Translations under genes and position numbers: made by a program | Shown: positions 53,264 to 62,350 of the stretch, piece by piece | Numbering within the stretch: the first letter of the stretch is position 1 | How the letters are laid out: the number at the start of each line of letters is the position of its first letter | Source of the DNA: CAZMGV01 sp964621525 [NCBI: uncultured bacterium] | GTDB lineage: Bacteria > JAGRBM01 | Direction of reading: 5' to 3' | Length of the DNA stretch: 64,000 nt | Assembly: GCA_964621525.1 (NCBI GenBank) | Contig: CAZUMS010000010.1 | Coordinates: 37,868 to 101,867 of the forward strand | The notes under the pieces: generated by a model | Database searches by the model: none | Told to the model about the DNA's origin: nothing | The model's input: the letters and a program-made list of their open reading frames with translations, nothing else

Positions 53264-55084
53264 TTACTCGACGGTGACGCTCTTGGCGAGGTTCCTCGGC
53301 TGATCCACGTCGCAGCCGTTCAGGACCGCCACGTGATAGGCGAAGAGCTGGAGCGGAACGGTCATGACGACCGGCGCGGCGAGGTCCCCGGTTTCGGGAA
53401 CCGTCACCACGTCGTCGTGGGCCGAAGCGAGCTTCGCCCCGGCCGGGTCGGCCACGACGACGACCGGCGCCTCGCGGGCACGCACCTCGGCGAGGTTCGA
53501 GGCGGTTTTTTCAAGGTGCGGCCCCTTGCGCATGACGCTGACCACGGGGAACTCGCGGTCCAGCATGGCGATGGGACCGTGTTTCATTTCGCCGGCCGGG
53601 TAGCCCTCCGCGTGGACGTAGCTCACTTCCTTGAGCTTCAGCGCCCCTTCGAGAGCCACCGGCGCGAGGTCGCCGCGGCCCAGGAACAGGAAATTCTTCG
53701 CTCCGCGGCGGCGGGCGGCCAGCTTTTCGATCTCCGGCTCCAGCTTGAGGACGGCCTCGACCAGAACCGGCAGGTGCTTGAGCTCCCGGATGGCGGCGCG
53801 GGCTTCCTTCGGCCCCAGGGTTCCCTTTTCGAGGCCCGTCTGGATGGCGACGAGCAGAAGGCACACGAGGGCGTTGGTGAAACACTTGGTGCTGGCGACG
53901 CCGATCTCGGGCCCCGCGTGCATGAGCACCGTTTCGTCCGCTTCGCGGGTCATCGTCGAGCCGAGCATGTTGACGATGGCGAGGGTCTGCGCGCCTTCCT
54001 TTTTCGCGAGCCGGAGGGCCTGAAGCGTGTCGGCGGTTTCCCCCGACTGGCTCACGGCGATGGCGAGCGTTTTCTTCGTGACGATCGGCTCGCGGTAGCG
54101 GTATTCGCTCGCCACCTCGACGTCGCACGGGATCCGGGCGAGCCGTTCGATCCAGTACCGGCCGAGCTGGGCCGCATGCCACGAGGTCCCGCAGCCGAGC
54201 AGCGTGACCCGGTCCACTTTCGGCAGTTTCAGTTTCCGGAAGCGGAACGGCGGCCCCTTGGGCGGTAGGCGGCCCGCCAGCGCGTTGGCGATGGCCACCG
54301 GCTGCTCGTGGATCTCCTTCAGCATGAAATGCTTGTATCCGCCCTTTTCCGCCGAGACGGGATCCATGTCGACCGTCGTCACGGGGCGGCGGACCTTGCG
54401 GCCACGGCTGTCCGTCACGAGGATGCCGCCGGAGGAAAGCTCCACCACGTCGCCGTCCTCGAGGAACACGGCCTTCCGGGTAAACGGGAGCAGCGCCGGC
54501 AGGTCGCTCGCGAGCAGGTATTCGCCCTTCCCTTCGCCGACACCGGCGATGAGCGGCGCGCCGCTCCGGGCCCCCACGATGATTCCGGGGAAACGCTCGC
54601 TCACGACGGCGACCGCATAGCTGCCTTTCAGCCTGCCGAGCGACTTCCGGACCGCCTCGTGGAGGCTCTTCGTCTTTTTCAGGGCGTCATGGACGAGGTG
54701 CGAGAGCACTTCGGTATCGGTCTCGCTGCTGAAACTGCTGCCGTTTCCGGAGAGATGCGCCTTGATCTCGTCGGCATTCTCGAAAATCCCGTTGTGGATC
54801 ACCGCCACGTCGCCGGCCACGTGAGGATGGGCGTTCGTCTCGCTGGGCCGTCCGTGCGTCGCCCAGCGGGTATGGCCGATGGCCGTGTGCCCCGGCAGCG
54901 GACGGGCGGCGAGTTTTTTTTCCAGCTCGGAGAGTTTGCCCTGTGCCCGTACGAGGGAGATTTTCCCGTTTTCGAGGACGGCGACGCCCGCCGAGTCGTA
55001 GCCCCGGTACTGGAGCCGCCGCAGACCCTCGATCACGACCGGAACGGCCGCCTCGCGGCCCAGATATCCGACGATCCCGCACAT
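53264..55084 (-). CDS. glmS: Glutamine-fructose-6-phosphate aminotransferase
   Basis: Makes glucosamine-6-phosphate for cell wall and lipopolysaccharide. The product is 606 residues: CGIVGYLG with nucleophile C2, the glutaminase domain (1-240), then two SIS domains with LGCGTSWHAAQLG and AVSQSGETADTLQAL, and the C-terminal QPRNLAKSVTVE. All catalytic segments are present. It is three bases behind glmU, so the two genes for UDP-GlcNAc synthesis are co-expressed. No glmS ribozyme lies in the three-base gap or nearby. Confidence 0.96.
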   Translation of the reverse strand: MCGIVGYLGREAAVPVVIEGLRRLQYRGYDSAGVAVLENGKISLVRAQGKLSELEKKLAARPLPGHTAIGHTRWATHGRPSETNAHPHVAGDVAVIHNGIFENADEIKAHLSGNGSSFSSETDTEVLSHLVHDALKKTKSLHEAVRKSLGRLKGSYAVAVVSERFPGIIVGARSGAPLIAGVGEGKGEYLLASDLPALLPFTRKAVFLEDGDVVELSSGGILVTDSRGRKVRRPVTTVDMDPVSAEKGGYKHFMLKEIHEQPVAIANALAGRLPPKGPPFRFRKLKLPKVDRVTLLGCGTSWHAAQLGRYWIERLARIPCDVEVASEYRYREPIVTKKTLAIAVSQSGETADTLQALRLAKKEGAQTLAIVNMLGSTMTREADETVLMHAGPEIGVASTKCFTNALVCLLLVAIQTGLEKGTLGPKEARAAIRELKHLPVLVEAVLKLEPEIEKLAARRRGAKNFLFLGRGDLAPVALEGALKLKEVSYVHAEGYPAGEMKHGPIAMLDREFPVVSVMRKGPHLEKTASNLAEVRAREAPVVVVADPAGAKLASAHDDVVTVPETGDLAAPVVMTVPLQLFAYHVAVLNGCDVDQPRNLAKSVTVE

Positions 55085-55087
55085 GGG

Positions 55088-56500
55088 TTACTTCTTGCCC
55101 TTCGGTTTTTTCGAGGCTGCCGAGAGGCGGCGGCGCAGGTCTTTCGCCCGGCCCGCCTTGTTCACCTGCCGGGAACGGGCAATGGCGAGGGAGTCCGGAG
55201 GGACGTTCTCCGTCACCGTCGAGCCGCTCGCCACGTAGGCTCCCCTGCCGATCTTCACCGGGGCCACGAGCTGGGAATCGGACCCGACGAACACGTCGTC
55301 TCCGATCTCCGTGAGGTGCTTGCTGTAGCCGTCGTAATTGCAGGTGATCGTGCCGCAGCCGAGGTTGACGTTCTTCCCGATCTTCGCGTCGCCGATGTAG
55401 GCGAGGTGGGATGCCTTGGACCCCTTGCCGAATACGGCCTTCTTCGTCTCGACGAAGTTGCCGATCTTGCAGCCGTCGCCGATCGCGGAGCCCGGACGGA
55501 GCCGCGCGAAGGGCCCGATCTCGCAGTCCGAACCGACGGAGGATTCCGAGATCACCGAGTACGGTTTCACATGGGTTCCCGCGCCGATCGCCGAACTCTC
55601 CAGGATGGCGCCCGTCTCGATCCAGGCGCCCGCGCGCACCACGGTCCGGCCCCGCAGCTCGACGCCCGAACCCAGCCTGACGCCCGGTTCCACGGAAGCT
55701 TCCGGATCGACCTTCGGAGGAGTGCCGGAATCCACGATGACCCCGGCATCCAGAAGCTGCGCCATCCGCTTGTGATAAAGGGCGTCCTCGGCCGTCAGCC
55801 GTTCCATCTGCGTGTTGACGCCCATGACCCGCGTGGCCCCCTCGATGGGCCAGGCGACGACGAACTGGTGGTCCTCGCGGGCGCAGGTCACGACGTCGGT
55901 GAGGTAATACTCGCCCTGGGCGTTCTTGGGCTCAAGCCGCTGGAGCCACCCGGCCAGCATCTTCGCGTCGAACACGTAGACGCCGGAGTTGATCTCCTTC
56001 ACTTTCCGCTCGTCCGGCGTCGCGTCCTTCTCCTCGACGATGCGTTCCACGTCGCCGGCCGGTCCCTTCATCACGCGGCCGTAGCCGTAGGGGTTGTCCA
56101 CCATCGCCGTCAGCACGGCGACGGACGCCCCGTGGGAGCGGCGGCAGTCGATCAGCTCGCCGAGCGTGCCGGTATCGAGAAGCGGCGTGTCGCCGCAGAC
56201 GACGAGGACTTCCGAGACGCCGGACAGGGCCTTGAGGCCCGCCTTCGCGGCGTCGCCGGTGCCGAGCGGCTTCTTCTGCACGGCGGTTCTGGCGCCCCTG
56301 GCCCCGGCAAGGGCCTTCACCTCGGGCCGGAGCGGCGAAACCACCACGGCGGTCTGCTTCGGCTTCAGGCCCGCCACCGCATCCAGCACGCGCTCCAGCA
56401 TCGGACGGCCGCAGACGGGATGCAGCACCTTCGCCGTTCCTGAGCGCATCCGCTTGCCCTCGCCGGCGGCGAGGACGATTACGCCGAGAGTTTCAGCCAT
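55088..56500 (-). CDS. glmU: Bifunctional UDP-GlcNAc pyrophosphorylase / GlcN-1-P acetyltransferase
   Basis: Makes UDP-GlcNAc from glucosamine-1-phosphate. The product is 470 residues: the pyrophosphorylase domain starts VIVLAAGEGKRMRSGTAKVL and includes GDTPLLD. From about residue 250 a left-handed beta helix with hexapeptide repeats (GARLRPGSAIG, HLAYIGDAKIG, LGCGTITCNYDG) holds the acetyltransferase. The C-terminus is basic. It sits between glmS and the mutase gene, ten bases from the latter. glmM is not in the window. Confidence 0.96.
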   Translation of the reverse strand: MAETLGVIVLAAGEGKRMRSGTAKVLHPVCGRPMLERVLDAVAGLKPKQTAVVVSPLRPEVKALAGARGARTAVQKKPLGTGDAAKAGLKALSGVSEVLVVCGDTPLLDTGTLGELIDCRRSHGASVAVLTAMVDNPYGYGRVMKGPAGDVERIVEEKDATPDERKVKEINSGVYVFDAKMLAGWLQRLEPKNAQGEYYLTDVVTCAREDHQFVVAWPIEGATRVMGVNTQMERLTAEDALYHKRMAQLLDAGVIVDSGTPPKVDPEASVEPGVRLGSGVELRGRTVVRAGAWIETGAILESSAIGAGTHVKPYSVISESSVGSDCEIGPFARLRPGSAIGDGCKIGNFVETKKAVFGKGSKASHLAYIGDAKIGKNVNLGCGTITCNYDGYSKHLTEIGDDVFVGSDSQLVAPVKIGRGAYVASGSTVTENVPPDSLAIARSRQVNKAGRAKDLRRRLSAASKKPKGKK

Positions 56501-56509
56501 GGGCGGGGT

Positions 56510-58525
56510 TCAGCTCGCCTTCCGGTTGCGCTCGGCAACCAGTTCGACGATGTCGGCCATGATGCCGGTGATCTCGAAATCCTTGGGGCTGTAGCAGCGC
56601 GCGACGCCGGCCGCGAGCAGCTTCTTCTGGTCCGGATCGGGGAGGATGCCGCCCACGATCACCGGAATGTCCGCCGATCCCCGGCGCTTCAGCTCCGAGA
56701 GCACCTGCGGCACCAGCTCGATATGGGAGCCGGAGAGGATCGAAAGGCCCACGACGTCCACGTTCTCTTCGACCGCCGTCTTGGCGATCTGTTCCGGCGT
56801 CAGCCGGATGCCCTCGTAGATCACTTCCATGCCGACGTTGCGGGCGGCGACGGCGATCTGCTCGGCGCCGTTCGAGTGGCCGTCCAGGCCCGGCTTTCCG
56901 ATCAGGAACCGGACCGGGTGGCCGATGGACTTCGCCACCGCCTTCTGCCGTTCCAGCACGGCCTCCTCGCGGGCCGAGCGCGACTGGGCCGACACCATCC
57001 GGAGCGCGCCTGCGACGCCCGTCGGGGCGCGGAACTCGCCGAACACCTCGCGGAGCGCCTCGGCCCACTCGCCGGTCGTCACCCCGGCGAGGGCCGCCTC
57101 GATGGACGCCGGCATGATGTTCTCGCCGCTCTCGGCAGCCTTCTTGAGACGCTCGACGGCGGCCTTCGCCTTCGCCGAATCCCGGCTCCGGCGCCAGGCC
57201 TCGAGGTTCGCGATCTGCTCGCGCTCGGCGGAGGAATCCACGACCAGAATGTCGTCGGAAGAGCCCGTCTGGAGCGGCGAGGGTTCCGTCTCCCTGAACT
57301 TGTTGACCCCGACGACGGTGATCTCGCCGTTCTCGATCGACCGGACGCGGCGGGCGTTCGACGCCACGAGCTGCTCCTTGATGTAGCCGTTCTCGACCGC
57401 CTTCAGCGTGCCGCCCATGCCGTCGATCTTCTGCATCTCGGCCTCGGCCCCGGCGACGAGGCTCGCGACCTTCTGCTCGACGACCTTCGAGCCCGCCAGG
57501 ATATCCTCATACTCGAGGAGATCGGTCTCGAACGCGAGCACCTGCTGGATCCGGAGCGACCACTGCTGGTCCCACCTCCGCGGCAGGCCGAGCGCCTCGT
57601 TCCAGGCCGGGAGCTGGATCGCGCGGGCCCGGGCGTCCTTCGAAAGCGTCACCGCCAGCATCTGGAGCACGATCCTCTGGATGTTGTTCTCGGGCTGCCG
57701 CTCGGTGAGCCCCAGCGAGTTCACCTGCACGCCGTAGCGGAACCGGCGGAGCTTCTCGTCCTTCACGCCGTAGCGGTCCCGGGTGATCCGGTCCCACAGC
57801 TCGACGAACGCCCGCATCTTGCAGACTTCCTCGACGAAGCGGATGCCGGCGTTGCAGAAGAAGCTGATCCGGCCGACGACCTCGGGGAACAGGGCGTCCG
57901 GAACCTTGCCGGACGCCTTCGCCGCGTCGAGCACGGCGACCGCCGTGGACAGCGCGTAGGCCAGCTCCTGCGCGGGCGTCGCCCCGGCCTCCTGCAGGTG
58001 GTAGCTGCAGATATTGATGGGGTTCCACTTGGGGATTTCCGTCACCGTGTAGGCGATCATGTCGGTGATGAGCCGCATGGACGGCCCCGGCGGATAGATG
58101 TGCGTGCCGCGGGAGAGGTATTCCTTGATGATGTCGTTCTGGGTCGTGCCGGAGAGCTTCTTCGTATCGACGCCCTGCTTCTTCGCCGCCGCGACGTAGA
58201 GCGCCAGCAGCCACGCCGCCGTCGCGTTGATCGTCATCGACGTGTTCATCTGGTCGAGCGGAATCTGGCTGAGGAGCGTCTCCATGTCGCCCAGGTGCGA
58301 TACCGGCACGCCCACCTTGCCCACCTCGCCGCGCGCCATGATGTGGTCGGAGTCGTACCCCGTCTGCGTCGGCAGGTCGAAGGCGATCGAAAGCCCCGTC
58401 TGCCCCTTGGACAGGTTCGTCCGGTACAGCTCGTTCGAGGCCTTCGCGGAGGAGTGGCCCGAGTAGGTCCGCATGACCCACGGGTTGTCGCGCTTGTGGT
58501 TGGGGGACGGCGTCTTCTCGCTCAT
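56510..58525 (-). CDS. ecm: Ethylmalonyl-CoA mutase (MeaA-like, B12-dependent)
   Basis: A 671-residue, single-chain acyl-CoA mutase. The barrel domain (to about 500) includes TYSGHSSAKASNELYRTN, GLSIAFDLPTQTGYDSD and GTTQNDIIKEY. The B12 domain has GKPGLDGHSNGAEQIA (DxHxxG) and RLTPEQI. The GLDGHSNGAEQ form and SILSGSHIELVP distinguish ethylmalonyl-CoA mutase (MeaA) from methylmalonyl-CoA mutase, which has MGQDGHDRG. It converts ethylmalonyl-CoA to methylsuccinyl-CoA in the ethylmalonyl-CoA pathway. The start is the ATG before SEKTPSPN, since 26 more codons upstream have no homologous content. An operator-like site lies 108 bases upstream. Confidence 0.88.
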   Translation of the reverse strand: MSEKTPSPNHKRDNPWVMRTYSGHSSAKASNELYRTNLSKGQTGLSIAFDLPTQTGYDSDHIMARGEVGKVGVPVSHLGDMETLLSQIPLDQMNTSMTINATAAWLLALYVAAAKKQGVDTKKLSGTTQNDIIKEYLSRGTHIYPPGPSMRLITDMIAYTVTEIPKWNPINICSYHLQEAGATPAQELAYALSTAVAVLDAAKASGKVPDALFPEVVGRISFFCNAGIRFVEEVCKMRAFVELWDRITRDRYGVKDEKLRRFRYGVQVNSLGLTERQPENNIQRIVLQMLAVTLSKDARARAIQLPAWNEALGLPRRWDQQWSLRIQQVLAFETDLLEYEDILAGSKVVEQKVASLVAGAEAEMQKIDGMGGTLKAVENGYIKEQLVASNARRVRSIENGEITVVGVNKFRETEPSPLQTGSSDDILVVDSSAEREQIANLEAWRRSRDSAKAKAAVERLKKAAESGENIMPASIEAALAGVTTGEWAEALREVFGEFRAPTGVAGALRMVSAQSRSAREEAVLERQKAVAKSIGHPVRFLIGKPGLDGHSNGAEQIAVAARNVGMEVIYEGIRLTPEQIAKTAVEENVDVVGLSILSGSHIELVPQVLSELKRRGSADIPVIVGGILPDPDQKKLLAAGVARCYSPKDFEITGIMADIVELVAERNRKAS

Positions 58526-58632
58526 GGAAATGCCTCGGACAGGTTCTTCCGGCGGAACGCGGAAACGCGCTCCGGGGTCGAATCTATCTAGCACGCGGGA
58601 CAAGGGGAGAAAAAACGGACCGTCCGCCGGAC

Positions 58633-58646
58633 TGACTGGCGGATCA
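58633..58646. promoter_or_regulatory. Operator-like site matching the acyl-CoA dehydrogenase palindrome
   Basis: TGACTGGCGGATCA, with GACTGACT flank, in the gap ahead of the mutase gene. It agrees with the perfect palindrome at 29012-29025 at 11 of 14 bases and with its longer form at 14 of 17. Confidence 0.4.
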
Positions 58647-58678
58647 GTAAGCGAAATCCGGTCCGCCGCACGGCCGCT

Positions 58679-59458
58679 TCAGCGTTTGCGCAGGGCCGAG
58701 AGCGCGGCCCGTTCGTCCATGCCGTCGTCCGGAAGGAGATCGTCCGTGTTTCCCGCGGCCGTGATCCGGCCGTCCTCGATCAGGATGATCCGCCCCGCGA
58801 GCGCCCGCGCCTCGCTCCGGTTGTGCGTGACGTGGATCAGCGGAACGCCGGTCTCTTCCACGTAGCTGTACAGGTCGGCGGCGAGCCTGAGGCGCAGGTC
58901 CCGGTCCAGCGCCGAGAACGGCTCGTCGAGGAGCACGAGACGGGGCTCCATGGCGAACGCCCGCGCCAGCGCCACCCGCTGCCCCTCGCCGCCCGAGAAC
59001 GACGGGGGCTTTCGTCCGGCGAGATGCCCCACCCGCATCCGCTCCAGCATGGCGAGGGCCCGCCCCCGGCGCTCCGGGTCCGGCAGCGAGCGGGGGATTC
59101 CGTACCGCACGTTATCCAGCGCCGTCAGGTGCGGGAAAAGCGCCAGCGACTGGAACACGAGGGCAGCGCCGCGGCGGTGGACCGGCAGTTCGAACCCCGA
59201 GGCGGAGTCGAACCAGATGTCGCCGCCCAGGGCGATGCGGCCGCTGTCCGGGCGGATCAGCCCGGCGATGGCGGCGAGCACGGTGCTTTTTCCCGCCCCC
59301 GACCGGCCGAACAGCGCCGTGATGCCCGGCCCCGCCTCGAACTCCACACCGGCGGAAAAACCGCCGCTCCCGCCGTAGCGGTGCCGGACGGACACCGACA
59401 GCGTCCGGGGGGCGGCGTTCGTTACAGGACCCTGCACGGCGTTCTGCACGGCGTTCAT
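58679..59458 (-). CDS. modC: Molybdate/tungstate ABC transporter ATP-binding protein
   Basis: A 259-residue ATPase. Walker A is FGRSGAGKST, the signature is FSGGEGQRVALA, Walker B is LVLLDEPFSALD, and HVTHNRSEARAL is the switch. ModC proteins are usually about 350 residues with a C-terminal molybdate-binding TOBE domain; that domain is absent here, so a tungstate (Tup/Wtp) or other oxyanion importer is also possible. It overlaps modB by four bases (ATGA). The periplasmic binding protein gene is not in the window. Confidence 0.82.
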   Translation of the reverse strand: MNAVQNAVQGPVTNAAPRTLSVSVRHRYGGSGGFSAGVEFEAGPGITALFGRSGAGKSTVLAAIAGLIRPDSGRIALGGDIWFDSASGFELPVHRRGAALVFQSLALFPHLTALDNVRYGIPRSLPDPERRGRALAMLERMRVGHLAGRKPPSFSGGEGQRVALARAFAMEPRLVLLDEPFSALDRDLRLRLAADLYSYVEETGVPLIHVTHNRSEARALAGRIILIEDGRITAAGNTDDLLPDDGMDERAALSALRKR

Positions 59459-60114
59459 GCCTCGTGCGCCTTCAGGCCGAGCCGGTTGATGGCGTACAGC
59501 ATGGCGACGGCCATGAACCCGAGCGCGAGGGAGAGCGCCCCCGCCTCGGTGCTCCGCCCCGACTGAACCGCGTCGTAGATCGCCAGCGCCGCCGTCCGGG
59601 TCTCGCCGGGAATGTTGCCGGCGACCATCAGCGTGACGCCGAAGTCGCCGAGCGCCCTCGCGAATCCGAGCACGATTCCGGCGGCGATCCCGCGCGAGGC
59701 GAGCGGGAGGTGAACGGTGAGGAACGCCCGGAGCGGCCCCGCCCCCAGCGTCCGGGCCGCCTGGACCAGCCGCCGGTCAACGCTCTCCAGCGACGCGCGC
59801 GAGGACTTGATGATGAACGGGAGCGCCCCCACGAACGCCGCCACCGTCGCCCCCGTGACGGTGAAGACGATGGGGCTGCCGAACGTCTCCTCGAAGATCC
59901 CGCCGACCGCGCTCCGCCGCCCGAGGAGGACGAGGAGGTAATACCCGAGCACCGTGGGCGGCAGCACCATCGGGACGGTGATCAGCGCGTCCACGACCTC
60001 GCGCCCCGGAAACCGCCGCCGCTCCAGCAGCGCGCCCACGGCAATGCCCAAGGCGGACGCCGTCAGCACGGCGACGAGCGACACGCGAAACGACAGCAGC
60101 AGAGGTTCCCACAT
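59455..60114 (-). CDS. modB: Molybdate ABC transporter permease
   Basis: A 219-residue inner-membrane permease with five or six helices. TVPMVLPPTVLGYYLLVLLG and the EAA loop LVQAARTLGAGPLRAFLTVHLP are characteristic of ModB/CysT permeases. AGIVLGFARALGDFGVTLMVAGNIPGETRT is the conserved oxyanion permease C-terminal part. It overlaps modC by four bases. With the TOBE-less ATPase the substrate could be molybdate or tungstate. No modA lies ahead; 255 bases upstream of the start are noncoding before tRNA-Lys. Confidence 0.85.
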   Translation of the reverse strand: MWEPLLLSFRVSLVAVLTASALGIAVGALLERRRFPGREVVDALITVPMVLPPTVLGYYLLVLLGRRSAVGGIFEETFGSPIVFTVTGATVAAFVGALPFIIKSSRASLESVDRRLVQAARTLGAGPLRAFLTVHLPLASRGIAAGIVLGFARALGDFGVTLMVAGNIPGETRTAALAIYDAVQSGRSTEAGALSLALGFMAVAMLYAINRLGLKAHEA

Positions 60115-60245
60115 CCCGTTCAGGCTTCACCGGCTCCCTAGTGCCCCTGTATACGGGGCCGCGGGAAACGGGGCAACGGGGGCGCGCGGCGCGGTCCCGC
60201 ACCCCCGGTTCTTTAGTGGCACCAATTGAAGGCCGGCCATGTCCC

Positions 60246-60277
60246 TGCCGCTCACCCTGAGCGCCGTCGAAGGGTCG
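60246..60277. repeat. 32-bp dispersed repeat, inverted copy
   Basis: Exact reverse complement of 19108-19139. It lies in the noncoding gap between modB and tRNA-Lys. Confidence 0.9.
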
Positions 60278-60370
60278 GGCGGCAGCGAGCGGTTCCGCTT
60301 GCTTCCCACACCCCCAGGAAATCTCAAACCCCTGTTGACGCACCCCCCACCGCCCGCTATCAGTGCGCGC

Positions 60371-60446
60371 GGGAGATTAGCTCAGTTGGTAGAGCAGTTG
60401 ACTCTTAATCAACGGGTCGCCGGTTCGAGCCCGGCATCTCCCACCA
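60371..60446 (+). tRNA. tRNA-Lys (CUU)
   Basis: A 76-base tRNA with CCA encoded. Acceptor arms are GGGAGAT and ATCTCCC, the D arm has GCTCAGTTGGTAGAGC, the anticodon stem GTTGA/TCAAC encloses CTCTTAA with anticodon CTT, and the T arm is CCGGTTCGAGCCCGG. It is the border between housekeeping genes and the lower-GC cargo to the right. Confidence 0.97.
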
Positions 60447-60557
60447 AACCCACCCCCTGACAATCCGGAAGTTGATGAACGTGCGGACCCGGCCGGGTGC
60501 GTGATGGGCTGTTTTCGGCTCTCCGCTCCTGACGGCCGGACGGTTGACTCTCTTGGG

Positions 60558-61202
60558 TCAATATGGACGGGAGGACCCCGCTTGTCGGGCTCGTCGTTTC
60601 CTGGGCCATTCTTGAAGATCGAGCAGAATGGCCCGGCTAAGCGCCAGCATATCGGCCGGCGATCCCCATATATCATCGCCGAAATCTCCCATGCCGGTAC
60701 GTGCGACCAGAGACACAGCCAGTTGCATGAGAGCTTCGCGCACCGGCGCATCCGGCGGGATGGGCGGGTCCGAGGTTTCGCGGAGGTAGGCTTCAAAACG
60801 ATCGATATATGGAATGACCACATCGCGCACCAGGCTACGCGCGGCCCCGTCGGGCTGCATCATCTGGGCGAAGGCCACGACGACAAGCCCCCTCTCTTGC
60901 TGAAGGAGATGATCGACCATCAACCACAGATGCGTAAAGACTTCGTCTGCCGCGCCTGCACTGGAAATCGATTCCTCCATCAATTTTCCACTCTTGTCCA
61001 GGAAACGCGCGCGCAGCACCGCTTCAAACAAACCCTCCTTGCTCTCGAAATGATGAAGAAGGGCACGCCTCGTGACCCCAACAACCTCGCAAATTCGCTG
61101 AAGGGATGTGCCATGGTAGCCATGCTCGGCAAACAGCCTGGCTGCGGCGTCGATAATTTCCTGGCGGGTATCACCGCTTTGTGCTTTGAGCGGTCGAGCC
61201 AT
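60558..61202 (-). CDS. TetR-family transcriptional repressor
   Basis: A 214-residue TetR-type regulator. The N-terminal helix-turn-helix (about 12-58) includes IIDAAARLFAEHGYHGTSL and VTRRALLHHFESKEGLF; the C-terminal ligand domain is helical. It is divergent from the gene at 61.4 kb, and the gap between them contains two inverted repeats, the first inside a promoter. By the usual TetR logic it represses that gene and perhaps itself. GC content and codon use are clearly lower than in most of the window, suggesting recent acquisition. Confidence 0.9.
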   Translation of the reverse strand: MARPLKAQSGDTRQEIIDAAARLFAEHGYHGTSLQRICEVVGVTRRALLHHFESKEGLFEAVLRARFLDKSGKLMEESISSAGAADEVFTHLWLMVDHLLQQERGLVVVAFAQMMQPDGAARSLVRDVVIPYIDRFEAYLRETSDPPIPPDAPVREALMQLAVSLVARTGMGDFGDDIWGSPADMLALSRAILLDLQEWPRKRRARQAGSSRPY

Positions 61203-61307
61203 CGAAGAGTTCCGATAAGAGCAAATTCAGCCGTTCCCTTGGCTTTCGCAACGTAGTCGATGCGAGAGATGCGCACAAGTATTTGTTTTCACTCGAAATT
61301 CTGGTCA

Positions 61308-61339
61308 TTGACAATAATGAACCCGAAGTTCATTATAAT
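61308..61339 (+). promoter_or_regulatory. Promoter of the di-iron hydrolase gene with embedded operator
   Basis: TTGACA (61308) with ATTATA 18 bases downstream, or a perfect TATAAT at 20 bases. The perfect inverted repeat AATGAAC-N5-GTTCATT (61316-61334) fills the spacer, so a bound repressor would block polymerase. Confidence 0.7.
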
Positions 61340-61345
61340 GACACG

Positions 61346-61369
61346 TTGGTTCATTTCTGATCGAACCAA
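61346..61369. promoter_or_regulatory. Second inverted repeat, TetR site candidate
   Basis: TTGGTTC-N10-GAACCAA, just after the promoter. The half-site GGTTC is related to the GTTC arm of the first operator, so this may be a weaker second site. Confidence 0.45.
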
Positions 61370-61411
61370 GAGGCATTGATGCCCACAGCGCCAACGTAAA
61401 CAGGAGGAGCA

Positions 61412-62350
61412 ATGCGACCCACATCCGCACAGACCCCAACCGAGGCCATGGGGATCACGATCAAACCCCGGCTTCCTGATTTTGAGTTCACCGATGACTT
61501 TCCTTCGGCGATGTTTCCGCAAAGCAGGCCGTACAACGCTATGTTCAACATGGCCACGATCATGTTCAGCGCCGCCGAGGCAGTGTTCATTCGTTCAGCC
61601 AAGCAGATGCTGCCTATGATCAAGGATCCGGTATTTCGTGACGAAGCCCGCCGTTATATCCAGCAAGAGGCCTACCACTCGGTCGTGCATGGGCGACTCA
61701 ATCGCCTGCTTGAGAGGCGTGGTTACCCGGTTGAGCCATTCCAGCGCTTCGTCGCGGACATCATGCAGCTTGTAGAGGACTGTGCCGGGCAATCGATGGT
61801 TCACGCGATGAGCGCAGCCGGCGAGCAGGCCATTGGTGAGACGGGCACGATCGCACTCAATGATGAATCGCCAATCAGACATGCCATACCGGAGGCGCAG
61901 GAGCTGTTCATGTGGCATTTTTATGAAGAGGTGGAGCACGCGACTGCATTTTTCGACGCATTCCATCAGGCATATGGGGATACGTGGCGTACCTACGTCG
62001 AACGGCTCGTCAGCCTCCCTTACTTTGCCACTTCAATTGCTCTGATGTCGGGCGCGGGTTTCTTTGTCTTCATGGAGGGCGAGGAGGCCGATGGCGGGAA
62101 GAGACTTCGCAATTGGCTGGCGCTCTTCGAGTCCATGCTCGGAGCGAAGGGAGCGATCGGCGGCTCGACCCATGTGCTGGTCGCCTCGCTGAGAAAAGGC
62201 TTCCACCCCTGGAAGATGCACCCCGATGCGGCAGAACTGCTCGAACGGCGCAAAGACCTTGTGCGCGAAGAGTGGGTCCGCATGGGGCGACGCGGTGACG
62301 ACATCGTTGATCGTGATGAGCAACGGGAGGCGGCGGGATCCCATGAATGA
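61412..62350 (+). CDS. PF10118-type metal-dependent hydrolase
   Basis: A 312-residue helical protein of the predicted metal-dependent hydrolase family. YIQQEAYHSVVHGRLN and MWHFYEEVEHATAFFDAFHQ provide the ExxH and ExxxH ligands of a ferritin-like di-metal centre. A hydrophobic helix (about 205-225) may contact the membrane. It is controlled, by inference, by the divergent TetR gene and its operator. The reaction is not known; the family is often under TetR control in proteobacteria and actinobacteria. GC is lower than the surroundings. Confidence 0.85.
   Translation: MRPTSAQTPTEAMGITIKPRLPDFEFTDDFPSAMFPQSRPYNAMFNMATIMFSAAEAVFIRSAKQMLPMIKDPVFRDEARRYIQQEAYHSVVHGRLNRLLERRGYPVEPFQRFVADIMQLVEDCAGQSMVHAMSAAGEQAIGETGTIALNDESPIRHAIPEAQELFMWHFYEEVEHATAFFDAFHQAYGDTWRTYVERLVSLPYFATSIALMSGAGFFVFMEGEEADGGKRLRNWLALFESMLGAKGAIGGSTHVLVASLRKGFHPWKMHPDAAELLERRKDLVREEWVRMGRRGDDIVDRDEQREAAGSHE

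Noticed and set aside
53254-55087. glmS ribozyme
   Set aside because: The three-base gap before glmS and the adjacent glmU coding sequence leave no room for it.
54308-56443. 711-codon forward frame across glmS-glmU
   Set aside because: Antisense shadow; both reverse-strand genes are complete.
60447-60557. tRNA-linked attachment site
   Set aside because: No second copy of the tRNA 3' end was found to the right and no integrase gene is present within the window.
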